From positions 1 to 21,040 of the forward strand of contig JAKQQP010000476.1 of the NCBI GenBank assembly GCA_029564115.1: 21,040 bases of DNA, written 5' to 3'. The notes beneath the pieces were generated by a model. The model worked only from the letters and a program-made list of their open reading frames with translations. It was not told the origin of the DNA and did not search any database. Origin of the DNA: Candidatus Rifleibacteriota bacterium. Its GTDB lineage: Bacteria; Riflebacteria; Ozemobacteria; Ozemobacterales; Ozemobacteraceae. A program made the translations under genes and the position numbers. Within the stretch, counting starts at the first letter, position 1. Each line of letters begins with the position of its first letter. Of the stretch, positions 9,235 to 17,362 are shown in pieces.

Positions 9235-10543
9235 TTTCTTGTTTCAGGGGTTTGCCGAGCATTATCGAGAGTATCTGGTCGTCAGTCTCGATCATGCCTG
9301 GTGCTGCGATCAGGCCGATATTTGCAAGGCTGGATTCGAGATTCTCGCCGAGGACACCATTGGTAGTGGGCAGTCGCAGGCCTCTGACTGCCATCATGGC
9401 AGACTGAAAAGCCGAGTCTACTGCACATACCAGTTTTATCGAGCAGCCTACTTTTGCTCCGTCGCAGATAATGCCGGTAATGCTGCCGACCATGTTGTTC
9501 ACTGCCGCTGTTGCCGTTTCAATGTCGCCGCCGAGAAGGTAGGTTGCTCCGGCGGTGAGACCTGTTCCTGAGCAGACTACACAGCCACACATGGCCGAAA
9601 GTGTTCCGGAGTGGTGCTTGAGAATGCTGGTGATACCATGACTGATTGCCAGTGCCTCACTCAGTTTGCGGTCGTCAGCTTTGAGGTGTTCGGCGAGGAC
9701 GTGTAAGGGCAGAGAGATCGTCAGACCCTGGTTCCCTGAGCCGGCTGAAGTCATTACCGGCAGGTCGCAGCCCGACATTCGCGCGTCCACGGCCGCCGAC
9801 GTCAGTGCTTTCGCCTTGTTTATCACATCGTTGCCCAGCCAGCCGTCAATGATCAGCTGATTGTATATATTGCCGATGTTCAAAAAACCGTCTTTGTCGA
9901 GCCCGGCTTTGGCAACTTTCAGATTCATGGCGATGCCGTTCAGCATGCGTTCGCGAAGTTCCGGTGACAGGTCAGTGATGTTGTTCCAGATCTCTTTGAA
10001 TGAGAGGCGTGCCAGAGCTTCGCGCTCCCGCAAAACTTCGCCAGACTGATTTTCGCCACAGGAGGTCGATGAAAAGACCGTTTCGCCATTTTTTTCAAGC
10101 AGAATGCAGTTTTCATGACTGCCGGCAATGATGCAGCGGCCGGTATTGTTCTGGTCGTCTTCTACGAGGGCGTCGATAAAGAGTCCGTGTTTTTCGCCGG
10201 CAAGATCGATGGTGATCAGATCCCGGGCCACAAGGTCACGTGCCCGACCCAGCCACTCTTCGTTCATGTTTTCGAGAAGAGTAAGACCCGGAGTTTCTTT
10301 GAGTGAGTAACAGCCCAGAGCCGCGGCCAACGGAATGCCCCTTTGCCCGCTGGTGCCCGGGATACCTACTTCCATGGCATTTTTCAGCAGATTTGTGGAA
10401 AGGCGCAGGCTGATTTTTTTTATGTTCTCGCCGGCCATTCTTCTGGCTTTGCAGGTGGCAAGAGCTATGGTAATCGGTTCTGTGCAGCCAAGAGCGGCTT
10501 TGATGTCGAGTTTGAGGGTTTTTTCAAGTTGGGCCAGACTCAT
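9224..10543 (-). CDS. cyuA: L-cysteine desulfidase, CyuA/YhaM (UPF0597) family
   Basis: 439 residues from the ATG at 10543, chosen because GGAGG lies 6 bases upstream; a longer frame to 10609 has no such site and adds non-family residues. The family shares its fold with the alpha subunit of iron-sulfur L-serine dehydratase and breaks cysteine into pyruvate, ammonia and sulfide using a [4Fe-4S] cluster. Seen: GCTEPI with Cys20, DARMSGCDLPVMTSAGSGNQG (253-273), SAMCGCVVCSGTGLTAG (317-333) and IICDGAKVGCS (358-368) with Cys360 and Cys367. These are the conserved Cys and Gly-rich segments of the family. It overlaps aroA by 11 bases downstream. Annotation as L-serine deaminase-like is the alternative; the full-length single chain favours the desulfidase family. 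Confidence 0.9.
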   Translation of the reverse strand: MSLAQLEKTLKLDIKAALGCTEPITIALATCKARRMAGENIKKISLRLSTNLLKNAMEVGIPGTSGQRGIPLAAALGCYSLKETPGLTLLENMNEEWLGRARDLVARDLITIDLAGEKHGLFIDALVEDDQNNTGRCIIAGSHENCILLEKNGETVFSSTSCGENQSGEVLREREALARLSFKEIWNNITDLSPELRERMLNGIAMNLKVAKAGLDKDGFLNIGNIYNQLIIDGWLGNDVINKAKALTSAAVDARMSGCDLPVMTSAGSGNQGLTISLPLHVLAEHLKADDRKLSEALAISHGITSILKHHSGTLSAMCGCVVCSGTGLTAGATYLLGGDIETATAAVNNMVGSITGIICDGAKVGCSIKLVCAVDSAFQSAMMAVRGLRLPTTNGVLGENLESSLANIGLIAAPGMIETDDQILSIMLGKPLKQENAS

Positions 10544-10631
10544 AATATTCCTCCAGGTGATGTCATAAACTAGCATATCGAAAAAACAAACACAACATGC
10601 CGGAAGCACAACGGCCTTGTTGATTGGGAGC

Positions 10632-10660
10632 TTGGCAATGAACCCGACAGACGTTAAAAT
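10632..10660 (+). promoter_or_regulatory. Promoter of the aldo/keto reductase gene
   Basis: TTGGCA (10632-10637), a 17-base spacer, then TAAAAT (10655-10660). Both boxes match the sigma-70 consensus at 5 of 6 positions with ideal spacing. The predicted transcript starts near 10667, giving a leader of about 35 bases before the ATG at 10702. Confidence 0.7.
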
Positions 10661-10701
10661 GTTCGTGAGAATATCAGAATTTATAAAAACAGGGTGTTAA
10701 A

Positions 10702-11655
10702 ATGCATAAAAACAAACTTGGGAGCACTGGCATTGAAGTCAGTCGCCTTGGCATCGGAACTTTGACCATGAGCCCAATGCAGCGCGGATTGGGCGTAACA
10801 GAGGGTGCTGACGTTATTTTGCATGCTCTCAAAAGGGGCATCAATCTTATTGACACAGCGCAGATGTATGGTTCATATCCGCAGGTAGGCGCAGCATTGA
10901 AACGATGGAAGGGCGCTTCGCCGGTCGTTACTTCGAAGTCGGCAGCCAGAACTCGTGAGGCCATGCAGTTGGCCGTGGAGGAATGTCTGCAGCAGACCGG
11001 TCTGAGTTGCATCGATGCATTTTTGTTGCATGCGGTGCGTGATGCCGAAGATTTTGCCGGTCGCAGCGGGGCTTTTGCTTATCTACGTGAGGCCAGAGAA
11101 AAGGGCTTGATCAGATCTGTGGGTGCCAGCTCCCATTCTGCGCATACTGTTGATTTTCTTGGCAGAACAGATGGCATAGAGGTTTTGCACCCGATGTATA
11201 ACCGCGATGGTATCGGTATTCTCGATGCTTCACTCGATGATATGACTAAATTTTTGCGCCAGGCTTCGGCTTCCGGCAGGGGAATTTATGCCATGAAACC
11301 ACTGGGTGGCGGTCAGTTGCGTAAGGACGCCGCAGCTTCTTTGCGCTGGGTTTTGAATTCAGCTGTGGTTCACGCTGCAGTCGTTGGCATGACGTCGACT
11401 GATGAGGTAGATATGAATGTTGATGTGGCCACAGATACGCCAGTTTCTGAAGATTTTGCCCGCAAAGTCGCGGGCCAGCCCCGTCGCCTTTTTATCAATG
11501 CCATGGTCTGCATAAATTGCGGCGCCTGTATCAAGGCCTGTCAGCAGTCTGCCCTGAAGCCGGGAGATAAGTCGCCCCTGATAGACCACGATCTTTGCGT
11601 GCTTTGCGGTTATTGTTCGCCGGTTTGCCCTAAATTTGCAATCAGGATAGTTTAA
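10702..11655 (+). CDS. Aldo/keto reductase with C-terminal 2x[4Fe-4S] ferredoxin domain
   Basis: 317 residues. The N-terminal part is an aldo/keto reductase barrel with the catalytic tetrad visible as Asp51 (LIDTA), Tyr56 (MYG), Lys79 (VTSKS) and His110 (FLLH). The last 50 residues carry two cluster motifs, CINCGACIKAC and CVLCGYCSPVCP, typical of bacterial ferredoxins with two [4Fe-4S] clusters. The family therefore moves electrons between a pyridine nucleotide site or carbonyl substrate and an iron-sulfur partner; the substrate cannot be read from the sequence. AGGG lies 8 bases before the ATG. It is a single-gene unit with its own promoter and a strong terminator, divergent from cyuA. The cytosolic location is inferred from the lack of a signal peptide. 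Confidence 0.93.
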   Translation: MHKNKLGSTGIEVSRLGIGTLTMSPMQRGLGVTEGADVILHALKRGINLIDTAQMYGSYPQVGAALKRWKGASPVVTSKSAARTREAMQLAVEECLQQTGLSCIDAFLLHAVRDAEDFAGRSGAFAYLREAREKGLIRSVGASSHSAHTVDFLGRTDGIEVLHPMYNRDGIGILDASLDDMTKFLRQASASGRGIYAMKPLGGGQLRKDAAASLRWVLNSAVVHAAVVGMTSTDEVDMNVDVATDTPVSEDFARKVAGQPRRLFINAMVCINCGACIKACQQSALKPGDKSPLIDHDLCVLCGYCSPVCPKFAIRIV

Positions 11656-11670
11656 TAAACGGGTGTAATA

Positions 11671-11707
11671 AAAAAAAGGGCTGCTCGGTCGAGCAGCCCT
11701 TTTTTTT
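11671..11707. terminator. Bidirectional terminator between convergent genes
   Basis: Perfect 9-bp stem GGGCTGCTC (11678-11686) with GAGCAGCCC (11691-11699), loop GGTC, flanked by seven A on the left and eight T on the right. It serves the aldo/keto reductase gene on the plus strand and hppA on the minus strand. Confidence 0.95.
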
Positions 11708-11729
11708 ATTGTAAGTGCCGTGCGGTTCG

Positions 11730-14426
11730 TCAGAAACCTTCAAAGCCGCCAGCTGCAGGAGCTTCTGTGGTTTCAGAAGCTGCCGGTGTTTCGTCGCTTG
11801 CGGTTTCACCACTGGCTGGTTCTTCTGTGGCAGCATCTGTGGTGGTAGTTTCGTCGGCGCCGCCTTCATTCAGGGCTTCAAACCCACCAGAGAACCCACC
11901 AGAAGCCGGTGCGTCGGCTGGTTTTTCTTCAGTTGCCGCCGGCTTTACCTCAACCGGTTTCTCTTCGGTGGTTTTCGGAGCTGCAGGAGCGGTTACAGAG
12001 CCTTCGTCTGGAAGAATGATATCTTCGGTCCCCATCAGCGGGTCTTCTTCAAAAATCTGGCTGGTTTTGCCGACTTTTTCAGTTTCGTTGAGAGCCGGAA
12101 GCTTGACTTCGCGGGCGTTCAACAGCTTGCTGAATTCTTCTTTGTAGCTGATTTCAGTGGGAGCAAATCCGAAGTAATACTGGATCTTTGGTGAATAGCT
12201 CACGGTAAGACCGGCCACAACAACGGCAACCATGCTCATGAGTTTGATAAGAATGTTGAGAGATGGACCGGAAGTGTCTTTGAAAGGATCGCCCACAGTG
12301 TCGCCAACGACAGTGGCCTTGTGGTTGTCTGAACCTTTTCCGCCCATGGCACCTGATTCAACGTATTTTTTGGCGTTATCCCATGCACCGCCGGCATTTG
12401 CCATCATTACAGCCACAGCAAAGCCACAGGCCAGCCCACCGACCAGCATACCGATCATGCCGCCGACACCGAGAACCAGACCCACCAGGATCGGGCTGAT
12501 AATGGCGAGAAGACTGGGGGCCAGCATTTCTTTCTGGGCACCCTTGGTCGAAATCGCCACGCACGAAGCGTAGTCGGCTTTCACGCCGGCTTCACCTTTG
12601 AGAAGGCCGGGTATTTCTTTGAACTGTCTGCGCACTTCTTCGACCATGCTGTGAGCGGCGCGACCGACTGCTTTCATGGTCATGGCGCAGAATACGAATA
12701 CCATCATGGCGCCCAGGAACACGCCTACGAGAACCAGAGGATTCATGAGGGTGATATTGTAGTAAGCCATAAAGTCAGCCATGGTAGCTTTGGCTATCGG
12801 CACGGCCTTTTCTGAGCCGGCAAAAATGTAGTTGTCGAGCTGTGATTCGCTGAATTTAGCAACTCGCAGCAGACCGTGTCGGATTTCTTCAATGTAAGCG
12901 CCGAGAAGAGCCATGGCGGTGAGAGCGGCCGAGCCGATAGCGAAGCCTTTGCCGGTTGCGGCAGTGGTGTTGCCGAGTGAATCGAGGGCATCGGTGCGTT
13001 TTCTTACATCGGGGCCCATTCCAGACATTTCAGCGTTACCGCCGGCGTTGTCGGCGATCGGGCCGTAAGCGTCGGTGGCCAGAGTCAGGCCAAGAGTTGA
13101 AAGCATACCTACTGCAGCGATACCAATGCCATACAGACCCATTGCCGGGTTATTGAAACCATCGGCAAAACCGTAGGACAGAATTATACCGAAACAGACT
13201 GTAAGAACCGGGATGCCGGTAGACATCATACCCGTTGCCAGACCTTCGATGATTACGGTTGCCGGGCCGGTTGTAGCCTGGCCGGCAACTTCTTTAGTCG
13301 GTTCATAATCTGAAGAAGTGTAATATTCAGTTGCCCAGCCGATGATAATGCCTGCCATCAGACCGGTGATGATCGAACCAAGCACATAAATATGCTCCGG
13401 CAGAAGCTTCCAGACAAGAATGGCACTGCCAACTGCTGTTAACAGAGAAGATACGTTGATACCTCTGCCGAGTGCACCCATGAGTTCTTTTTGTGAGGCA
13501 TCATCTTCGGTGCTGACGAAATAAATACCCATCAGTGAGAAAAGAATACCTGCGCCGGCAATAGCCATCGGCAGAATGATTGAATTCAACTGGAAGGGCA
13601 GCAGTTCGGGAGCGCTGAAAGCTGCGGCACCAAGTGCGGCGGTAGCAAGAATTGAACCGCAGTATGATTCATAGAGGTCGGCACCCATACCGGCAACGTC
13701 GCCAACGTTATCGCCGACGTTGTCGGCGATAACAGCAGGATTGCGTGGGTCGTCTTCAGGAATGCCGGCTTCTGTTTTACCGACCAAATCGGCGCCTACG
13801 TCAGCCGCTTTGGTGAAGATGCCGCCGCCGACGCGGGCGAAAAGAGCCTGCGAACTGGCACCCATGCCGAAGGTGAGCATGATGGTGGTGATTTCCATGT
13901 AATCATGTACGGCAAAGATGCTGTCTTTGAATACGGTATCTTTTACACTCATGATCCATGTGAGGATTTTCCACCAGATGGAGATGTCGAGAAGGCCGAG
14001 ACCGACAACGACAAAGCCCATGACTGCGCCGCTGCGGAAAGCAACCTGCAGACCCTGATTAAGAGACTTGGCTGCTGCCGCTGCAGTTCTGTTGGAAGCA
14101 TTGGTTGCTGTTTTCATGCCGAGGTAACCGGAGAGGCCCGAGAAAAAGCCGCCGGTCAGGAAGGCGAGGGGAGTCCAGGGACTCTGTACGTGGAGAACGA
14201 AGGAGAGAAAGGCAAAAAAGGCGAAAGCGACGATAAAAAATATGCCGACAACTTTGTACTGTGCCCAAAGATACGACATGGCGCCTTCTTTGACGTATTC
14301 AGCGATTTCGCGTGATTTTTCGTTTCCTGGGTCAGACTTCATCATTGTACTGTAAAAGTACCAGGCAAAAAACAAAGCGACGAGCGAGCCTAATGGGGCA
14401 AGCCAGAAAAATAGTTGTGCGTCCAC
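11730..14426 (-). CDS. hppA: Membrane-bound ion-translocating pyrophosphatase, K+-dependent type
   Basis: 898 residues from the GTG at 14426, which has AAGGAGG 5 bases upstream; a longer frame to 14633 lacks a ribosome site and covers the promoter. It hydrolyses pyrophosphate to pump H+ and/or Na+ across the membrane. Seen: about 16 hydrophobic helices, the pyrophosphate site DVGADLVGK...EDDPRNPAVIADNVGDNVGDVAGMGADL, IADNAGGNAEMSG, and GDTVGDPFKDTSGPSLN. The segment GNTTAATGKGF has Ala and Gly at the two positions that mark K+-dependent enzymes (Lys and Thr in K+-independent ones). I cannot tell the pumped ion. Family members are usually 650-800 residues; here about 139 extra residues, acidic and rich in Ala, Pro, Thr and Glu, follow the last helix and contain GGFSGGFEAL and end in AAGGFEGF. 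Confidence 0.96.
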   Translation of the reverse strand: MDAQLFFWLAPLGSLVALFFAWYFYSTMMKSDPGNEKSREIAEYVKEGAMSYLWAQYKVVGIFFIVAFAFFAFLSFVLHVQSPWTPLAFLTGGFFSGLSGYLGMKTATNASNRTAAAAAKSLNQGLQVAFRSGAVMGFVVVGLGLLDISIWWKILTWIMSVKDTVFKDSIFAVHDYMEITTIMLTFGMGASSQALFARVGGGIFTKAADVGADLVGKTEAGIPEDDPRNPAVIADNVGDNVGDVAGMGADLYESYCGSILATAALGAAAFSAPELLPFQLNSIILPMAIAGAGILFSLMGIYFVSTEDDASQKELMGALGRGINVSSLLTAVGSAILVWKLLPEHIYVLGSIITGLMAGIIIGWATEYYTSSDYEPTKEVAGQATTGPATVIIEGLATGMMSTGIPVLTVCFGIILSYGFADGFNNPAMGLYGIGIAAVGMLSTLGLTLATDAYGPIADNAGGNAEMSGMGPDVRKRTDALDSLGNTTAATGKGFAIGSAALTAMALLGAYIEEIRHGLLRVAKFSESQLDNYIFAGSEKAVPIAKATMADFMAYYNITLMNPLVLVGVFLGAMMVFVFCAMTMKAVGRAAHSMVEEVRRQFKEIPGLLKGEAGVKADYASCVAISTKGAQKEMLAPSLLAIISPILVGLVLGVGGMIGMLVGGLACGFAVAVMMANAGGAWDNAKKYVESGAMGGKGSDNHKATVVGDTVGDPFKDTSGPSLNILIKLMSMVAVVVAGLTVSYSPKIQYYFGFAPTEISYKEEFSKLLNAREVKLPALNETEKVGKTSQIFEEDPLMGTEDIILPDEGSVTAPAAPKTTEEKPVEVKPAATEEKPADAPASGGFSGGFEALNEGGADETTTTDAATEEPASGETASDETPAASETTEAPAAGGFEGF

Positions 14427-14487
14427 ACAGACCTCCTTCAGTTCTTCAATCCTAAAAATATCCTCATTCCTGCAACAACAAACCGTA

Positions 14488-14515
14488 AATATATCACGAA
14501 ATATTCGGATGTCAA
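14488..14515 (-). promoter_or_regulatory. Promoter of hppA
   Basis: On the minus strand a perfect TTGACA (14515-14510), a 16-base spacer, then TATATT (14493-14488). The predicted leader is about 55 bases long and ends in AAGGAGG. This is the best sigma-70-type promoter in the window and implies strong constitutive expression. Confidence 0.75.
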
Positions 14516-14561
14516 TTGTTCTGGATAAATAATTTGCAAATGCAGCAATGAAAATATCAAA

Positions 14562-14590
14562 TTGCGTGTGGGTTTTCAAAATGTTAGAAT
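14562..14590 (+). promoter_or_regulatory. Candidate promoter of the ECF S-component-like gene
   Basis: TTGCGT (14562-14567), a 17-base spacer, then TAGAAT (14585-14590). The -10 box ends 7 bases before the ATG at 14598, so the predicted start of transcription falls at or next to the start codon. Confidence 0.5.
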
Positions 14591-14597
14591 TGAAAAC

Positions 14598-15128
14598 ATG
14601 AGTTATAGACAATCTGCATATGCTGCGACGCAAAACAAGCTGGTGGTTACAGCTCAGACAGGCGTTTTTTTAGCAGTTCTGCTCGCGGTTCAGGTAGTTG
14701 GGTTGCCGAATCTTGTTACCGGCAGCATGGTTAATGCCATATTTGTTTTCACCCTGCATTTTCTTGGGGTTAGAAGCGCTTTGTTCCTGGCTTTTTTGAG
14801 TCCGTTTGGCGGCATTCTTTCCGGTCATCTGCCCGCACCGATGTACCCATTGCTTCCGGTTATTGTCTGTGGCAATTTTGTACTTGTCTGGGCCTGCAGA
14901 GTGAGTGCCGGTTCGGGTTTGTTGTTGAGAGTCGTCGTGCCGGCAGCTTTGAAAGGCGTTATTATCGGCATGGCAGGCTTTACGGTGATTCGGGTGTTGA
15001 GTTTGACTGAGCAGGTGCGCTGGCTGGTTCTACCGGTGCTTGGCATTCAGTTCTTTACTGCGCTGGTTGGTATTGTTGCAGGTGAAAAGCTTTTTCAGGC
15101 AATAGTGAAGGGGCGAACGCCTTTCTGA
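14598..15128 (+). CDS. Small integral membrane protein resembling an ECF transporter S component
   Basis: 176 residues from the ATG at 14598; a TTG at 14562 in the same frame coincides with the predicted -35 box and is less likely. Seen: five or six hydrophobic segments (about 17-37, 43-57, 60-76, 84-100, 110-133, 143-163). The layout with GLPNLVTGSMVNAIFV, LSPFGGILSGHLPAPMYPLLPVIVCGN recalls a group of small S-component-like proteins often labelled ECF transporter S component or, wrongly, iron hydrogenase. S components bind a vitamin or metal and work with a shared energising module; none is encoded nearby, and the substrate is unknown. Its last 34 bases overlap the 3' end of the convergent sensor gene. 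No Shine-Dalgarno is visible. Confidence 0.7.
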   Translation: MSYRQSAYAATQNKLVVTAQTGVFLAVLLAVQVVGLPNLVTGSMVNAIFVFTLHFLGVRSALFLAFLSPFGGILSGHLPAPMYPLLPVIVCGNFVLVWACRVSAGSGLLLRVVVPAALKGVIIGMAGFTVIRVLSLTEQVRWLVLPVLGIQFFTALVGIVAGEKLFQAIVKGRTPF

Positions 15129-17362
15129 GCCTGACCAGAGATTTTATCCCAGTCTGAGACGATTGTGTGGGCGCAGTTGATTGTTTCGGGGTCAGTTTCG
15201 TCTTTAAGCAGTTCGATAAGCTTCTGACGGCAGTTTGTCGGGTCCCCGACCCGGCCAAGGGCGCGCAGGGCCTGAAACCTTTCTGATGTCTCCCGACTTT
15301 CGAGCATTGCCATAAGTCTTTTGAAAATATTTTCGATTATGGGAAGCGTGGTCATGCCCGAGTGCTCTGAATGCCCGGGAAACAGTCTTCGGAATTTTCT
15401 CGATACTGCCAGAAAATAGACGGCAAAAGCGGCTGAAGCTCGTTTGCCGCTGCTGTCTGACTTTAGAAGTTCGTAGAGACAATTGAGAGTTTGTTGATCG
15501 TCGGCCAGCCACAGCCCAAGCAGAGCATTGGCGCAGACTCTCGGGGCTTTGTCGTCGAGCAGCTGCTTGAGACGTTCTTTTTTATCCCCGGCTTCAAGCG
15601 GTATGTAAGCTTCTATGGCATTGGCTCTTACCCGGTCGTCGGTATCGGTAAAGAGCTCTGCAAAGAAGCTGGCAAGCTGTTTGTCTCTACACAGACCAAG
15701 AATGCTCACTGCTACAGATTTAAGCCCGGGTATTGCAGTGCTCTTGACGAGTTCGATCAGAAATTCTTTCGCTTCGCTGTTCTGCTGAAACATGAAAGGT
15801 GACATCGATCTGATGGCTTCTTTGCGATAGGTGAAGTCTGGTGACGAAATAAGTTTTTTGAGACAGGCAAGCCCATCAGGTGTTTCGGTAAGGCCATAGG
15901 CCTGAATTATTGAGATCGCTCCGCGTTGCGAGGCGCTTTTTAATTTTTCGCTGAAATACGACAGGTTGGTAAAACCGGTCAGAGTGAAATAGTCGGTTTC
16001 GTTGTCACGGCTTTCATTGTCGTGGCCCATAACGGACATGGTCAGGTAATCTCTGGCAACACTCGCATAAGATTGATCGCCGACAGGCCGGTAGTTGTCG
16101 CGCCGGTTACTCTGTTTGCCCGCTTCTCTTGCTGAAGCGATCCGTGGCCCGATTGCAGAAAAATCTGAGCGTGACCTGGTGCCTATGTGTCCGATTACGA
16201 TTTCTCCGTGGCTGAGCCCGGCACGCATATTGATTTCTTCAAGGCCGAGGCGGGCGGCTTTGAAATTGAATCTGTTCATGTTGTCGCGGGCTGCGAGGGC
16301 AGCAAACCCGGCTCTGAGCGGGGCAGGCCAGGCATCATTTCTGTTGATTGGAAAAATTGCGGTTATGTAGCCTTCCCCGAGCTTGTCGATCAAGCCATAT
16401 GCGTTGGCTATAATTTCGGTAGTCTGGCTGAAAAAACGATTCAGAGTTTCTATCGATTCTTCTGGTGAAGTGCGATCTATAAAGTTATTGAAGCGGTGCA
16501 GTTCAAGGTGCAGAATGACCGCTTCTATTCTGGTGCCTGAAGGGTTGCGGCCAGCTAATTCCGGGTTTTGGTCGAAGATTTTGCGGGTTATAAAATTGCT
16601 GGTGACTTCACGGTCATGAAGGATGGTTGCCAGACGATTGAATGACGAAGACAGCTCTCCAAGCTCATCAGCCGATTTAATCGCCGTTCTGGTCGAGTAA
16701 TCTCCGTGGCTGATTGACTCTATCGACCTGAGAATTGAATTGAGGGGCGCGAGAATGGTCGATGAAAGACCGTAAGCAATGAAAACACCGATGATGATAA
16801 GCACCAGACCGAGAGAAAGATTGTAGATGAGCAGGTTTTTGATGTGGTCATACTCGTCATCGATGGTAAAGCCGGCACGAATCATGCCATAACGCTGCCC
16901 ACCGATGACTATTGGCACCGAAGTGTCGTAAACGGGAGTGTTGCCACTGCGGGCCCTTCTGATACTGAGATCACCAGAGAACATGGCCGTTCTTGACCAG
17001 GCATCCGAGAAATATTTCCCGTGCGAGTTGGGGTGGGTACTCGAGATGATGCGCCCATGATTGTCGAGGATGAGGCAATATTCAATTTTCTTTAGTTTTA
17101 CAAACTCTTTGAGGGCGTAGTCGATACCCTGAAAGTTGCCTCTGACAATATCTTCGCCCATGGAAAGGGCAATCATGCGGCCCAGCAGCCGGCCGCTGTT
17201 TTCTGCGCGACCGAGGCTGGCGTGTTTGATCTGTATGGTTACCAGGTAAACGGTTATCAGCATGATGAAGACAATGAGAAGCGTAAAAGTCACGGCGATT
17301 TTCTGGCGAAAACCCACCGAAAAACTTTTGGCGGCCTGATTCATCTGCTGGTCAAGGCTCAT
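15095..17362 (-). CDS. Membrane sensor with HAMP, degenerate class III cyclase domain and HEAT repeats
   Basis: 755 residues from the ATG at 17362 (AAGGA upstream; overlaps the preceding gene by 11 bases). Domains in order: helix about 21-45; an extracytoplasmic sensor of about 130 residues, Cache-like (CLILDNHGRIISSTHPN; SVPIVIGGQRYGMIRAGF); helix about 178-202; HAMP about 203-252; class III adenylate/guanylate cyclase homology domain about 276-425 (ETLNRFFSQ, IDKLGEGYITAIF, AGLSHGEIVIGHIG, FSAIGPRI); HEAT-type helical repeats about 480-740. Aligned by eye to active cyclases, the first metal Asp is Glu287, the second is Gly331 (with Glu330 beside it), and the Asn/Arg transition-state motif after AIG is not preserved. 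It may therefore bind nucleotide or dimerise without making cAMP. Overlap with the PhnD-like gene suggests the two proteins work together. The architecture is clear; the function is not. Confidence 0.85.
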   Translation of the reverse strand: MSLDQQMNQAAKSFSVGFRQKIAVTFTLLIVFIMLITVYLVTIQIKHASLGRAENSGRLLGRMIALSMGEDIVRGNFQGIDYALKEFVKLKKIEYCLILDNHGRIISSTHPNSHGKYFSDAWSRTAMFSGDLSIRRARSGNTPVYDTSVPIVIGGQRYGMIRAGFTIDDEYDHIKNLLIYNLSLGLVLIIIGVFIAYGLSSTILAPLNSILRSIESISHGDYSTRTAIKSADELGELSSSFNRLATILHDREVTSNFITRKIFDQNPELAGRNPSGTRIEAVILHLELHRFNNFIDRTSPEESIETLNRFFSQTTEIIANAYGLIDKLGEGYITAIFPINRNDAWPAPLRAGFAALAARDNMNRFNFKAARLGLEEINMRAGLSHGEIVIGHIGTRSRSDFSAIGPRIASAREAGKQSNRRDNYRPVGDQSYASVARDYLTMSVMGHDNESRDNETDYFTLTGFTNLSYFSEKLKSASQRGAISIIQAYGLTETPDGLACLKKLISSPDFTYRKEAIRSMSPFMFQQNSEAKEFLIELVKSTAIPGLKSVAVSILGLCRDKQLASFFAELFTDTDDRVRANAIEAYIPLEAGDKKERLKQLLDDKAPRVCANALLGLWLADDQQTLNCLYELLKSDSSGKRASAAFAVYFLAVSRKFRRLFPGHSEHSGMTTLPIIENIFKRLMAMLESRETSERFQALRALGRVGDPTNCRQKLIELLKDETDPETINCAHTIVSDWDKISGQAQKGVRPFTIA

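Noticed and set aside
10590..10608. Sequence resembling the E. coli lac promoter core: 9 bases (ACACAACAT) directly followed by 10 bases (GCCGGAAGCA), which in the lac promoter are separated by four bases.
   Set aside because: The missing four bases destroy the lac -10 box and no other vector or lac sequence surrounds it. It sits in a natural divergent intergenic region and is most likely chance similarity. A vector-contamination screen of the contig would settle it.
10544..10609. Upstream extension of cyuA by 22 codons.
   Set aside because: The ATG at 10543 has GGAGG 6 bases upstream and matches the usual N-terminus of the family. The extension includes this ribosome-binding site as codons.
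14427..14633. Upstream extension of hppA by 69 codons.
   Set aside because: The extension covers the hppA promoter (TTGACA/TATATT) and has no ribosome-binding site at its start. The GTG at 14426 has AAGGAGG at ideal spacing and begins just before the first membrane helix.
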